A stretch of DNA of 64,000 bases. Source: Crossiella sp. CA-258035. Lineage in GTDB: Bacteria > Actinomycetota > Actinomycetes > Mycobacteriales > Pseudonocardiaceae. The position numbers and the translations under genes are program-made. Positions 32,687-42,434 of the stretch are shown one piece after another. Where the stretch lies: positions 2,512,001 to 2,576,000 of the forward strand of contig NZ_CP116413.1 in NCBI RefSeq assembly GCF_030064675.1, given 5' to 3'. Below the pieces are notes generated by a model, which worked only from the letters and a program-made list of their open reading frames with translations, ran no database searches and was not told the origin of the DNA. Positions within the stretch are counted from its first letter, which is position 1; every line of letters starts with the position of its first letter.

Positions 32687-33777
32687 GACCGCTCCGGCAG
32701 CCAGGCGGTGACCGCGAACCCGCCGCCCGGCCGCGTGCCCGCGGTGAACCTGCCGCCCGCGGCCTCGGCCCGCTCGCGCATCCCGGTCAACCCGTGTCCC
32801 GCCACCGCCGCGGCGCCACCACCGTCATCGGCCACCGTCACGGTGAGCCCGGTGGCCGACCAGGCCAGCTCGACCTCGGCGGCGCCGGCCCCGGCATGCC
32901 GCAGCACGTTGGTCAGCGCCTCCTGCACCACCCGGTAGGCGGCCAGCCCGGCGACCGCGCCCAGCGGCCGGGGCTCGCCCCGCTCGGTGAGGCGGACCGG
33001 CAGTCCGGTGGCGCGAATCCCGGTCAGCAGCTCGGGCAGGTCGGCGAGACCGGGCTGCGGTCGCCGGGTGTCCGGCTCGGGCCCGCGCAGCACGCCGAGC
33101 AACCCGCGCATCTCGGTCAGCGCGGCCCTGCCGGTGTCCTCGACCACCCGCAGTGCCTCGCCGGCCAGCTCCGGCGCGTACCGGCCGCCCTTGGCCTGGC
33201 TGACGATCACCGCCAGCGAGTGCGCGATGACGTCGTGCATCTCCGCGGCGATCCGGGCCCGCTCGTCCCGCCGCGCCCGCTCGGCCAGGCCCGCCGCCCG
33301 CTGCCGGTGCGCCAGCCCCAAACTCCACGCCGCGATGACCACCGCGCCCAGCAACCCACCCAGCAACACGGCCGGTACCGGCGCGTTGGCGGCCCTGACC
33401 TGCGGAGATCCCACAAAGGCGACGGTGGCCAGCCCAGCCAGCGCGAGCCCGATGGCCAGGGCGACCGAGGGAACCCGCCGACCGCCGTGCGCGCAGGCGG
33501 AGTACAGCGCGATCGGCACCACCAGCGCCGAGGGCAGCACCAACGCGAAACCGGAGATCAGCGTCGCGGCGGCGAAGGCGAGGCAGGCCAGCAGGAGGGC
33601 GTGGAGGGGATGGGTGCGGCGGGCGGCCAGGGCCAGGTGGGCGATGGCCAGGGTGGTGAGCAGGGGGACGGCGGTCGGGTGGGGGAGCGCGACGAGCGCG
33701 AGGGTGGCGGAGAGGCCGCCGAGCACCGCGCAGAGCACGGCGGCGAGCAACGCGTCCCGCACACCGGGTGGGGTCAT
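32683..33777 (-). CDS. sensor histidine kinase (NarL-partner type)
   Basis: A 364-aa kinase: about five membrane helices in residues 1-150, then a HisKA_3 dimerisation domain with phosphorylated His near 180 (ARIAAEMHDVIAHSLA) and a short GHKL ATPase domain (QEALTNVLRHAGAG, VADDGGG, GHGLTGMRERAEA). ATG 33777 overlaps the stop of the upstream membrane-protein gene (ATGA). It has no extracellular sensor domain, so signal detection is presumably within the membrane or through the coupled membrane protein. Confidence 0.92.
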   Translation of the reverse strand: MTPPGVRDALLAAVLCAVLGGLSATLALVALPHPTAVPLLTTLAIAHLALAARRTHPLHALLLACLAFAAATLISGFALVLPSALVVPIALYSACAHGGRRVPSVALAIGLALAGLATVAFVGSPQVRAANAPVPAVLLGGLLGAVVIAAWSLGLAHRQRAAGLAERARRDERARIAAEMHDVIAHSLAVIVSQAKGGRYAPELAGEALRVVEDTGRAALTEMRGLLGVLRGPEPDTRRPQPGLADLPELLTGIRATGLPVRLTERGEPRPLGAVAGLAAYRVVQEALTNVLRHAGAGAAEVELAWSATGLTVTVADDGGGAAAVAGHGLTGMRERAEAAGGRFTAGTRPGGGFAVTAWLPERS

Positions 33778-34556
33778 GTCAGCACCGTAGGCCGCCGGGT
33801 GCGGGTGCGGTCGGCGAATCCCAGGGTTGCCGCGCCCAGGGTGATGCCGAGCAGGGTCCAGCTGAGGTAGACCACCAGCACCACCAGCGTGGCCGGGTCG
33901 CCCAGGTCGAAGGGCAGGGCCGGGCCGCCGAGCGGGACCGACAGGGCGGCGAAGATCGGCATTGAGCCCTGGCTGACCAGGGCGATCGTCGCGATCGTGC
34001 CGCTGAGCAGCAACAACGGCCTTGGCAGTGGCCAGGACCGGACCAGGGCGCAGGCCAGCAGGGCCGCCGCGCCGAAGGCGAGCACCTCGCCCAGTGGCAG
34101 GGCGCCGCCGTCCAGCCACCAGTAGACCTTCAGCGCCGGGTAGGGCAGGGCGAGGGCGAGCGCGAGGTGGGCCAGTCCGCGCTGGTCGCGGGCTTCGCGG
34201 CGGCGGGTGCGCAGCAAGGTGGTCAGCAGCGCGAGCAGGGCCACCAGCGCGGTGCCGCGGCTGAGTGCGCCTGGCCAGTCGACCAGGGCGAAGTCGCCAG
34301 CGGGGATGCCGGTCACCCAGAAGAAGAACCGGAAGCCGTCCAGTGGCAGGCCCGCGCTCGCCCACAGCAGCAGCACACAGCCGAGCGTGCCCGCGGTGCG
34401 GGTGGCACGGCCGGTGAGGGCGAGCGCGCCGCAGACCACGGCGAGCGCGACCAGCCACGGTGGGGTGGAAACCTGTTGGTACGCCTGGGCTCCCGGCAGG
34501 AACGGTCTGGCCAGCGCGGCGGCGAGGGCCAGGGACAGCGTGAGGGCGGATGTCAT
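33774..34556 (-). CDS. polytopic membrane protein coupled to two-component system
   Basis: A 260-aa protein with about seven hydrophobic helices (TSALTLSLALAAALARPFLP, WLVALAVVCGALAL, TLLGITLGAATLGF) and few charged residues. ATG 34556 is used; an earlier start at 34628 gives a non-membrane leader. The stop overlaps the ATG of the histidine kinase, so translation is coupled. No family recognised. The organisation suggests a sensing or accessory subunit for the kinase. Confidence 0.7.
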   Translation of the reverse strand: MTSALTLSLALAAALARPFLPGAQAYQQVSTPPWLVALAVVCGALALTGRATRTAGTLGCVLLLWASAGLPLDGFRFFFWVTGIPAGDFALVDWPGALSRGTALVALLALLTTLLRTRRREARDQRGLAHLALALALPYPALKVYWWLDGGALPLGEVLAFGAAALLACALVRSWPLPRPLLLLSGTIATIALVSQGSMPIFAALSVPLGGPALPFDLGDPATLVVLVVYLSWTLLGITLGAATLGFADRTRTRRPTVLT

Positions 34557-34657
34557 GGGTTGACCGTGGCCCGCGGGGTGGTGACGGCGCGTCTGCCGCG
34601 TGGCCAGTCCGGGTCGGTCGCGCGGCACATCCGGGGCTGGTCGCCGCGGGCGGAACC

Positions 34658-34696
34658 ACGGCGGCGGCCCGCGCCGGTGTGGCGCCGGGCCGCCGT
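34658..34696 (-). terminator. hairpin downstream of secreted hydrolase gene
   Basis: ACGGCGGC (34658-34665) pairs with GCCGCCGT (34689-34696), with further GC pairing inside. It lies 21-59 bp beyond the stop of the minus-strand hydrolase at 34717. Confidence 0.5.
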
Positions 34697-34716
34697 GCTC
34701 AGGGCCGGTTACCGGG

Positions 34717-35727
34717 CTAGATGTGTGTGCCCAGCCAGTTCAGCACCGCCTGCTGGTACCGCGGTGCGCTCGGATGCAGGTTGAGGTCGTGCCCCACCCC
34801 GGGCGCGACGTAGGCCGAGACGTTCGGCGCGTGCGGGTAGTAAGCGCTTTCCGTTGCCAGCACGGTGTGCGCGCTCGAACAGTTGGTGGCCCCGGTGCCG
34901 CAGAACAGCTTGTCCGAGCCGCCGATGGTCAGCAGCACCGGCGCGTTGATCAGCGCCGAGTACGGCGGGATGATCCCGACGCCCAGCGAGTCGCCGGTCT
35001 CCAGCACGGTCAGCACGTCCTTGGTCTGCTCGTCCACCGCCACCACCCCGGGATCGACCGCGCCGGGCTCGTGGAACAGCGGGCCGCGCTTGCCGGGCTT
35101 GCTGGTCAGGTAGTTCGGGTCGTAGCCGCCGCCCTGCAACTGCGGGTCCAGCATGGCCGGGTGGATGTCGGTGAGCGCGGTGGACAGGTTGAGCAGGTTC
35201 GGGTGGTGCGTCATGCCGGTCAGCACCACCCCGTCCACATCGCGGTGGGTGCCCGCCTCCAGCACCGAGATCGCCGAGCCGATCGAGTGTCCAATGAGGA
35301 CGACCTTGGCGAAGGAGGAGCGCAGCGCCTGGATCACCTTGTGCACCGCCTTGGCCTGCACCAGCGCGGTGACCAGCGTGCCGAGCGGGCGCGAGCTCGC
35401 GCCGGTGCCCAGCCGGTCCACCACCGCGGTGGCGTACCCGGCGGCGTTCATCGCCTTGCGGAAGTTGTAGGTGCCCTCCTGGTACGGGAAGTTCCAGTAG
35501 GTCTGGTTGTAGGTGCCGCCGGGCACCATGACCAGCAGCTTGGTGGCGCCGGGCGGGGTGCACAGCGTGCCGCGCATCTGCTGCTGGGTGAGCAGCACGG
35601 TGACGTTCTGGGTGAAGGGCTGACAGACCGGTTCGGTTGCGGATGCGGTCGCGGGGACGAGGAACTGGGCCAGCAGGACGGGGACGACCAGACCGAGGAG
35701 ACGGGTGATGACCGACCGTCGGCGCAT
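34717..35727 (-). CDS. secreted alpha/beta hydrolase
   Basis: A 336-aa protein with a Sec signal peptide (MRRRS, then LLGLVVPVLLAQFLV, cleavage near ATASA). The alpha/beta-hydrolase core has the nucleophile elbow GHSIGSA, a possible acidic residue in the TIGGSDKLF region and catalytic His in VGHDLNLH. ATG 35727 has GGAGG 5 nt upstream. It is probably an extracellular lipase- or esterase-like enzyme. The substrate cannot be told from sequence. Confidence 0.85.
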   Translation of the reverse strand: MRRRSVITRLLGLVVPVLLAQFLVPATASATEPVCQPFTQNVTVLLTQQQMRGTLCTPPGATKLLVMVPGGTYNQTYWNFPYQEGTYNFRKAMNAAGYATAVVDRLGTGASSRPLGTLVTALVQAKAVHKVIQALRSSFAKVVLIGHSIGSAISVLEAGTHRDVDGVVLTGMTHHPNLLNLSTALTDIHPAMLDPQLQGGGYDPNYLTSKPGKRGPLFHEPGAVDPGVVAVDEQTKDVLTVLETGDSLGVGIIPPYSALINAPVLLTIGGSDKLFCGTGATNCSSAHTVLATESAYYPHAPNVSAYVAPGVGHDLNLHPSAPRYQQAVLNWLGTHI

Positions 35728-35860
35728 GGGACCTCCGGGTCTCGACAAGCGGAATCGGTTCCAGCGCAGCCATGGTGGAGGCTCGACCGCGTGCGCGGAC
35801 TCGGCCGAACGGGTGCTGACCCGGTCTGACACCACGCTGTGATCGGTTCGCGTCCGAAGA

Positions 35861-37261
35861 TCAGCTCTCGGTGCGGCGGCGGTGGAGAATTCCCTTGTAC
35901 AGCAACAGGAATCCGGCCAGTGCGAGCAGGCCGCCGGCCAGTGCGACGGGTTGCGGGCCGTAGAGCCTGCCGAGCACGGTGGTGTCCGCGCTGACCTTTC
36001 CGCTGAAGTACATGAGCTCCTGCCCGGCCAGCGCCAGCCCGGTGAACAGCGGGCCCAGCGCCATCGGCAGCGCGCCGCGGTCGGCCAGGCCCGGGGTCAC
36101 CGCGCCCGCGGCCAGGACCACCGCCACGATCACCAGCAGCATGACCAGTTCGGCAGGCAGGTGGCCGGTGTGCTCCAGCAGCGCGCGCAGGCCGCGGCCG
36201 GGCAGTTCGGGCGCGGTCAGCGCCACCGCGGCCAGTCCGAGGCAGACCGCGGCCGCGGCCAGCATTCGGTGCCGTACGGTGGCGGCGAGCACGCCCAGCG
36301 CGAGTCCGGTGGCCGCGATCGGCAGGATCGGCGTGGCGGCCACGGTCATCGCGTAGTAGGCCGCGAACAGCGGCGCGCTGGCCGCCAGCGCGGCCGCGCT
36401 GACCACCACCACCGCGCCCAGCACCCCGGCCCCGGCGATCACCGCCACCGCGACGGTGGCCGCCAGCGCGGTCGCCGCGGACACGCCCACCTCGGCCGCG
36501 GACTGCGGACCGGCCGGGAAGAACGCGCCGATCAGCTTGGGCAGCAACGGGATCGCGCTGGCGCACAGGCCGAGCTGGAGCATCCGGCGGTCCGGCGGGT
36601 ACTCGGCTGGCTCGGTCAGCCTGCCGGTGGCCGCGGCCAGCACCGCGAGCACCGCGCCGGTCAGGCCGACCACGGTCAGCAGCGCCACCGCGGTGTCCGG
36701 CGGCGGCGGGCCGGGCACCGGAACGGGCCGTCCGAACAGGATCCGGCTGAACAGCTCCGCGCCGATCATGGCCGCGACCACCGCGGCGGCCGCGGCCCGG
36801 GAACCGGCGCGGGCCAGCTGCTGGGCCGCGCCCAGGATGCCCGCGATCAGCAGCGAGCCGCCCATGGTGCCGCCCGCGGTGAGCGTGTCCAGGATGCCGT
36901 CCTGGCCGGTGGTGTACTTCTCCGGCCAGGTCGTCTCGTGCAGCAGCGTCGGCCAGATCCGCACCACCGCCGCGGGCACCCCGGCCATCGCGCCGGCCAG
37001 CAGCAGCCAGGGCCAGCGGCGGATCAGGCACAGCCCGGCCGCGATGCCGATCATCCCGGCGCCGACGGTGACCAGCTGGCCGAAGTTCAGCTCGATCACC
37101 GGCCGGGTGGACAGGTCGGTCAGCCGCCTGCCCTCCGGCCCGACCAGGCCGATCAGCCCGGCCACGCTGGCCAGCACCACCAGCACGATCGACCGGGTGC
37201 CCAGCTGCCTGGGCGCCCGCCGCCGCTCGGCGAAGGCGAGGGTGGCGGCCCCGGAGGTCAT
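35861..37261 (-). CDS. multi-pass membrane protein of unknown function (466 aa)
   Basis: About twelve hydrophobic helices rich in Ala, Val, Leu and Gly (SIVLVVLASVAGLIGLVG, AVALLTVVGLTGAVLAVLA, and others) with short loops and a basic C-terminus. One longer extracytoplasmic-type loop (about 105-135, LLHETTWPEKYTTGQDG) is polar. ATG 37261 or GTG 37270 are possible; neither has a strong ribosome site. It has no transporter signature that I recognise. It lies behind the secreted hydrolase with a 133-bp gap. Confidence 0.7.
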   Translation of the reverse strand: MTSGAATLAFAERRRAPRQLGTRSIVLVVLASVAGLIGLVGPEGRRLTDLSTRPVIELNFGQLVTVGAGMIGIAAGLCLIRRWPWLLLAGAMAGVPAAVVRIWPTLLHETTWPEKYTTGQDGILDTLTAGGTMGGSLLIAGILGAAQQLARAGSRAAAAAVVAAMIGAELFSRILFGRPVPVPGPPPPDTAVALLTVVGLTGAVLAVLAAATGRLTEPAEYPPDRRMLQLGLCASAIPLLPKLIGAFFPAGPQSAAEVGVSAATALAATVAVAVIAGAGVLGAVVVVSAAALAASAPLFAAYYAMTVAATPILPIAATGLALGVLAATVRHRMLAAAAVCLGLAAVALTAPELPGRGLRALLEHTGHLPAELVMLLVIVAVVLAAGAVTPGLADRGALPMALGPLFTGLALAGQELMYFSGKVSADTTVLGRLYGPQPVALAGGLLALAGFLLLYKGILHRRRTES

Positions 37262-37345
37262 GCGCAGCACGCTAGCGGCACCCCCAGCGGCCTCCGGAAG
37301 AGCGAAATCGGAAACTTTGGGGTGCCCTGACCTTCGACCCGACGA

Positions 37346-38011
37346 TCAGCCCTTGGCCGCCATGGTGGACCTGGCCAGCACGTACGCCGGCAGCATCTGC
37401 TTGTGCTCGTCGGTGTCCAGTCCGCCGAGCTGCAGCACCACCGCGCCCTTGGGCAGGGTCACCGCGAGCGCGCGCTGGCGGCGGTCGCCGCCGTTGATGG
37501 TGTCCGGCACCACGTAGGTCGCCTCGACCGCGGCTAGCGAACCCGCCGCGGTCGTGCGGATCTCGGACTTGGCGGCCTTCTTCTCCCCGGCCATGAAGTT
37601 CTGCAGCGCCTGCTCGGCGGTGAACACCGAGTCGGTGCTCCAGACCCGCAGGAAGCCGATGTTGCCCGCGGGCTTGGCGTCGACCTCGCAGGCGACCTGG
37701 AAGGCGCCCTGCCTGCCCAGCAGGCCCGAGCCCTCCTTGGACACCGCCTTGGCCACCCACAGCTTGGCCACGTCGAACTCCACCGGCAGCGGGCAGGCCG
37801 CGGAGAGCTTGCCGTCGGCGGTGGCCACCTTCAGATCGTCGAACCAGGGTTCACCCGGTTTGGCGACGGCGGAAGTCGGGCCGGGCGCGGCACTGGCCGA
37901 GGTCGGGCCGGAGGTGGCGGGCGTGCCGCTGCCGCCGCCCGCGCCGCCGCAGCCGGTGAGCAGCAGGGCGAGCAGGGCAGCGGACAGCGGCGCGCGAAGA
38001 CGCGAGTTCAT
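37346..38011 (-). CDS. lipoprotein of unknown function
   Basis: A 221-aa protein with a lipoprotein signal peptide: basic start, LSAALLALLLTG and lipobox Cys21 (LLTGC). A Gly/Ser/Thr/Pro linker (about 22-50) precedes a globular domain of about 160 residues with two cysteines. The architecture resembles Pseudonocardiaceae substrate-like lipoproteins, but the domain is not recognised. Expected on the outer face of the membrane. Confidence 0.78.
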   Translation of the reverse strand: MNSRLRAPLSAALLALLLTGCGGAGGGSGTPATSGPTSASAAPGPTSAVAKPGEPWFDDLKVATADGKLSAACPLPVEFDVAKLWVAKAVSKEGSGLLGRQGAFQVACEVDAKPAGNIGFLRVWSTDSVFTAEQALQNFMAGEKKAAKSEIRTTAAGSLAAVEATYVVPDTINGGDRRQRALAVTLPKGAVVLQLGGLDTDEHKQMLPAYVLARSTMAAKG

Positions 38012-38063
38012 GATCGTTATCCCCCACGGAAAGTGTTGCTTGCGGGGGCGACCCTATACGGCC

Positions 38064-39464
38064 TCAGCCGATGACCACACTGAGAATCGCGGCCACCCCG
38101 AAGCCGACCACGGACAGGATCGTCTCCAGCACGGTCCAGGTCTGCAGGGTCTCCTTGGTCGGGATGCCGAAGTACTTCGACACGATCCAGAAACCGCCGT
38201 CGTTGACGTGCGAGGCGATGATGGAACCGGCCGCGATGGAGGCGCCGATCAGCGCCAGCTGCGGCTGGGAGTACCCGGCGTCGGCCAGCAGCGGGGCCAC
38301 GATGCCCGCGGTGGTCACGATGGCCACCGTGGCCGAGCCCTGGGCGATGCGCAGGCCGCAGGAGATCACGTAGGCCAGCACGATGAACGGCAGGCCCGCG
38401 TCGGAGAGCGTGCCGGCCAGCGCCTTGCCGACGCCGGTGGCCGAGAGCACCGCGCCGAAGAAGCCACCGGCGCCGATCACCAGCAGGATCATGCCGACCG
38501 GGCGCAGCGCGGCCCCGGTCATCTCGCCGATCTCCTTGCCGGTCATGCCGCGCCGGGTGCCCAGCAGCCACAGCGCCAGCAGCAGCGCGATGGTCAGCGC
38601 GATCGCCGGGTTGCCGAAGAAGGTCAGCACCTTCAGCACCTCGTTGCCCTTGGGCAGCAGCACGCTGCCGAAGGTGGCGCCCAGGATCAGCGCCAGCGGC
38701 AGGCCGATGATGAAGGCCACCAGGCCCAGCAAGGGCACCGTGCGGTCCTTGTTCTTCTCCGCGAACGCCTCGCCAGCGGCCACCAGCTCCTCGGCCACCG
38801 GGATGTTGATCCGCTTGCCGATCCAGGAGGAGAAGAACACGCCACCGATCAGCCAGGCGGGGATGGCGCAGGCCAGGCCCATGATGATCAGCCAGCCCAG
38901 GTCCACCTTGAGCAGTCCGGCCAGCGCGACCGGGCCGGGGTGCGGTGGCAGGAAGGCGTGCATCACGGACAGCCCGGCCAGCAGCGGCATCGCGTAGAGC
39001 ACGATGGACCGGCCGCTGCGCTTGGCCGCCACGTAGACCAGCGGGGCGAGCACGAAGATGCCGATGTCGAAGAACACCGGGATGCCGAAGATCAACCCGG
39101 CCAGGCCCATGGCCAGCGGCGCGCGGTTCTCGCCGAAGAGCGCGAGCAGCCTGCGGGTGAGCACCTCGGCGCCGCCGGATGCCTCCAGGATCGCGCCGAG
39201 CAGCGTGCCCAGACCGATGATCGCGGCCACGTGCCCGAGCACGCCGCCGAACCCGGTCTCGATCAGCGACTCCTTGGCGCTCTGCGCCGAGCCCACGAGC
39301 TTGTCGATCGGCAGCCCGGCGGTGAGCGCGACCAGCACGCCCGCGATCAGCAGGGCGATGAACGGCTCCACCTTGAACTTGATGATCATGGTGAGCAGCA
39401 CGGCGATGCCGACCGCGGACAGCAGCAGCAGTCCTGGTGTCGACGTTTGCAGCCAGGTGAGCAA
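38064..39464 (-). CDS. GntP-family gluconate/D-serine-type permease
   Basis: A 466-aa transporter with about 12-14 helices and GntP hallmarks (MLTWLQTSTPGLLLL start, IIKFKVEPFIALLIAG, LPPHPGPVALAG, GSATVAIVTTAG, SHVNDGGFWIV). GntP permeases take up gluconate, related sugar acids or D-serine with protons. TTG at 39464 has GGGAG 7 nt upstream. It is the last gene of a minus-strand run with the D-aminoacylase and PLP deaminase-like gene, so it likely imports their substrate. Confidence 0.9.
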   Translation of the reverse strand: MLTWLQTSTPGLLLLSAVGIAVLLTMIIKFKVEPFIALLIAGVLVALTAGLPIDKLVGSAQSAKESLIETGFGGVLGHVAAIIGLGTLLGAILEASGGAEVLTRRLLALFGENRAPLAMGLAGLIFGIPVFFDIGIFVLAPLVYVAAKRSGRSIVLYAMPLLAGLSVMHAFLPPHPGPVALAGLLKVDLGWLIIMGLACAIPAWLIGGVFFSSWIGKRINIPVAEELVAAGEAFAEKNKDRTVPLLGLVAFIIGLPLALILGATFGSVLLPKGNEVLKVLTFFGNPAIALTIALLLALWLLGTRRGMTGKEIGEMTGAALRPVGMILLVIGAGGFFGAVLSATGVGKALAGTLSDAGLPFIVLAYVISCGLRIAQGSATVAIVTTAGIVAPLLADAGYSQPQLALIGASIAAGSIIASHVNDGGFWIVSKYFGIPTKETLQTWTVLETILSVVGFGVAAILSVVIG

Positions 39465-39497
39465 GAGGGTCTCCCCAGTGGCGGTGGGTGTGTTGAG

Positions 39498-41102
39498 CTA
39501 GCGGGTGCCGGTTGGTGTGTTGCGCACGGAACGACCGGCCAGCGCGCCGGTGTGCCTGCCGTCGTCGATCACCGGGACCCCGTTGACCACGACATACGGA
39601 ATGCCCTCGGGGCGGGTGCGGGGCTCCTCGAAGGTGGCGGTGTCGCGCACCGCCGCCGGGTCGAACAGCACCAGGTCCGCCGCGAAGCCCTCGCGGACCA
39701 GGCCGCGGTCGGTCAGCCGCAGCCGCCGGGCGGCGCGGCCGGTCATGTGCGCCACGCAGTCGGCGAGCCCCAGCACGCCGAGCTCGCGGACGTAGTGCGC
39801 CAGGTAGCGCGGGAAGGTGCCCCAGGCGCGCGGGTGCGGGCGGTCGCCGACCAGCAGGCCGTCGCTGCCCACGGTGTGCGCCGGATGCCGCATGATCGCG
39901 CGCACGTTCTCCTCGTGGCCCACGTGCATCAGGCAGGAGGTGCCCAGCGACTCGGCGACGAGCGTGTCGAAGTACAGCTGCGAGGGCGGAACCCCTTGCC
40001 GGGCCGCGCTGTCCAGCACGGAGGAGCCGACCAGGTGGCCGTGCAGCTCGGGCTTGCGCACCCCGTTGATCTCGATGGCAGACCAGTCCACCGGCACGCC
40101 GTGGCAGCCGTCGGAGCCGATCTCCTCCAGCTCGGCCCTGATCCGCTCGCGGGTGTCCACATCGGACAATCGTGCCAGTGCCGCGTCCAGTCCGCCCGCG
40201 GTCGCCCAGCTGGGCAGCAGCGCGGAGAGGTAGGTCGCGCCGGGCAGGTAGGGGTAGGTGTCCAAGGTGATGTCGCAACCGTCGTCGATGGCACTGTCCA
40301 CCATGGACAGCAGCTCACCGGCACGGCCCTTGTTCACCGGGAAGTTCATCGTGGCGTGCGCCAGGTGCAGCGGGCAGCCGGAGCGGACCGAGACGTCGAT
40401 CATCTCCGCGTAGGCCTCCACCGCGCCCGCGCCGTAGCTGCGGTGGTGCGGGCTGTAGAAGCCGCGGTTGCGGCCCACCACCTCGCACAGCTCGGTCAGC
40501 TCGGCGGTGCTGGCGTACATGCCCGGGGTGTAGGTCAGGCCGGAGGACATGCCGACCGCGCCCTGGGCCAGACCCTCGGCCAGCACGGTCTTCATCCGGT
40601 CCATCTCGGACTCGGTGGCCGGGCGGTCGTCCCAGCCCACGCACAGCATCCGCAGCGTGCCCTGCGGCACCAGGTAGGCGGCGTTGACCGCGATCCCGGT
40701 GTCCAGGCGGTCCAGGTACTCCCCGACGCTGCGCCAGTTCCAGTCGAACCCGGCCGGGTCGTCGTTCCACCCGGCGAGCTGCTGGCGGAGCTGGGCCAGC
40801 ACCGAGTCGTCGACGGGCGCGTAGGACAGCCCGTCCTGGCCGAGCACCTCCAGGGTCACGCCCTGGCACACCTTGGCCTCGTGGTCCGGCTTGGCCAGCA
40901 CCTGGAGGTCGGAGTGCGAGTGCATGTCGATGAACCCGGGGGTCAGCGCGAGACCGTCGGCCTCGACAACCCTTGTCCCGCCAAGGGATCCGGGCGCACC
41001 GATCTCGGCGATCCGCCCCTGGTCCACCGACACGTCCGCGAGCCGGGGTTCCCCGCCCGTGCCGTCCACCAGCAGGGCGCCGCGAAAGACGAGCTCAGCC
41101 AT
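39498..41102 (-). CDS. N-acyl-D-amino-acid deacylase (D-aminoacylase)
   Basis: A 534-aa amidohydrolase-superfamily enzyme: metal ligands in FIDMHSHSDL, a Cys in the SGCPLHLAHATM region typical of D-aminoacylases, His in LHGHLVGSS and HVGHEENVRA, and Asp in VGSDGLLVGDRPHPRAWGTF. The product hydrolyses N-acyl-D-amino acids to D-amino acids. The next enzyme in the run is a D-serine-deaminase-like PLP protein and the third is a permease, giving a coherent D-amino-acid pathway. ATG at 41102. Confidence 0.92.
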   Translation of the reverse strand: MAELVFRGALLVDGTGGEPRLADVSVDQGRIAEIGAPGSLGGTRVVEADGLALTPGFIDMHSHSDLQVLAKPDHEAKVCQGVTLEVLGQDGLSYAPVDDSVLAQLRQQLAGWNDDPAGFDWNWRSVGEYLDRLDTGIAVNAAYLVPQGTLRMLCVGWDDRPATESEMDRMKTVLAEGLAQGAVGMSSGLTYTPGMYASTAELTELCEVVGRNRGFYSPHHRSYGAGAVEAYAEMIDVSVRSGCPLHLAHATMNFPVNKGRAGELLSMVDSAIDDGCDITLDTYPYLPGATYLSALLPSWATAGGLDAALARLSDVDTRERIRAELEEIGSDGCHGVPVDWSAIEINGVRKPELHGHLVGSSVLDSAARQGVPPSQLYFDTLVAESLGTSCLMHVGHEENVRAIMRHPAHTVGSDGLLVGDRPHPRAWGTFPRYLAHYVRELGVLGLADCVAHMTGRAARRLRLTDRGLVREGFAADLVLFDPAAVRDTATFEEPRTRPEGIPYVVVNGVPVIDDGRHTGALAGRSVRNTPTGTR

Positions 41103-41112
41103 GGCCGTCCCC

Positions 41113-42420
41113 TCAGAAGTAGGTGCGCACGAAGTCGACGACGGTCTCGCCGTCGGCCGCCACCACGGGCAGCAGCTGCCACTTGTCGAAGACCGTGCAC
41201 GGGTGGGACAGGCCCAGCCGCACCCAGTCGCCGACCTCGACCTGGTCCACAGTGGACAGTTCGAGGAACGCGTGCTGGTCGTTCAGCTTGGTGACCGCGC
41301 AGCCGGTCAGCTCGGTGGTCTCGTCACCGCGGCGGCGCAGCTGTGGTTCGGGCAGGCCCTCGTCGAAGGAGAAGTCCCGCTTGCCCGCGGTGAGCAGGGC
41401 CAGCCTGGGCTCCGGCTTGGAGGTGACCTGCGCCCAGCCGTGCAGCGCGGGCCTGAGCGCGGTGGTGCCCGCCAGCCGGGCGTCCGGGCCGAACGGGGTG
41501 ATGCCGCGGTAGAAGCCGTCGTCGTGGGTGAGGTAGGCGCCGCTGCGCAGCACCGGCAGCAGCTCGGGGCCGGTCCAGCCGGGCGCGAACTCGGTGAACG
41601 CCTCGGCCACCAGGTCCGGCCAGGCGCTGCCGCCCGCGGTCAGCACCACGCGCTCCGCCCCGGCGAAGAGCCCGTCGGCCTGGAGTTCGCCCAGCAGCGC
41701 GCACATCTCACGCAGGTAGCCACGCACGGTCGCGGACGCGGTGTCCACATCCCCGTGCGCCACCGCGCCCTCGTAACCACCCGCCCCGGCCAGCCGCAGC
41801 ACCGGGCTCGCGCTGACCGCCTCGGCCACCGCGCGGGCGGTGGCCCGGTCCCGCGCCCCGGTGCGGCCGCCGGGCGCGCCCAGCTCCACCAGCACCTCGA
41901 CCGGCCGGGACAGCCCGGCCAGGCCCTGCGCCATCAGCTCGACCCCGCGCACCGAGTCGGCCCAGCACAGGAACTCGAAGTCCGGGTCGGCGTTGACCTG
42001 CTCGGTCAGCCAGGCCAGCGCGGCGGCGTCGGCCAGCTGGTTGGCCAGCAGGATCCGGCTCACCCCGAAGGCCCGGTAGACGCGCAGCTGGCTGGCGTTG
42101 GCCGCGGTGATCGCCCACGCGCCCGCGGCGAGTTGCCGCTGGTAGAACTGGGGCGCCATCGGGGTCTTGCCGTGCGGGGCGAGCAGCAGCCCCTGGCTCG
42201 CCACCCAGTCGGCCATGGTGCGCAGGTTGTGCTCCAGGGCCTCGTCGTCGATGACCACCAGCGGGGGTAGGAAGCCGTCCCGGAACAGGTTCGGGCGGGC
42301 CGCGGCGGCCTCGGCGATGGTCTGACCCGCGAGCGCGTCCGGCAGGCCCTTGAAGCGCCAGTCGATCCGCTCGGTGGCGATCGCGGCCACCGCGTCCTGG
42401 TCCAGACGAGCCGGTTCCAC
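41113..42420 (-). CDS. PLP-dependent D-serine deaminase-like enzyme (fold type III)
   Basis: A 435-aa protein with an alanine-racemase-like barrel: PLP lysine in LLAPHGKTPMAP and a C-terminal zinc-site motif LSHPCTVFDKW typical of D-serine dehydratase/D-threonine aldolase-like proteins. GTG 42420 is chosen because it follows AAAGG at about 9 nt; the further upstream open frame lies in the AT-richer regulatory spacer. It probably deaminates or cleaves D-amino acids released by the adjacent D-aminoacylase. Divergent from the PfkB-IclR-Rid genes. Confidence 0.88.
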   Translation of the reverse strand: MEPARLDQDAVAAIATERIDWRFKGLPDALAGQTIAEAAAARPNLFRDGFLPPLVVIDDEALEHNLRTMADWVASQGLLLAPHGKTPMAPQFYQRQLAAGAWAITAANASQLRVYRAFGVSRILLANQLADAAALAWLTEQVNADPDFEFLCWADSVRGVELMAQGLAGLSRPVEVLVELGAPGGRTGARDRATARAVAEAVSASPVLRLAGAGGYEGAVAHGDVDTASATVRGYLREMCALLGELQADGLFAGAERVVLTAGGSAWPDLVAEAFTEFAPGWTGPELLPVLRSGAYLTHDDGFYRGITPFGPDARLAGTTALRPALHGWAQVTSKPEPRLALLTAGKRDFSFDEGLPEPQLRRRGDETTELTGCAVTKLNDQHAFLELSTVDQVEVGDWVRLGLSHPCTVFDKWQLLPVVAADGETVVDFVRTYF

Positions 42421-42434
42421 AGCATCCGCCTTTC

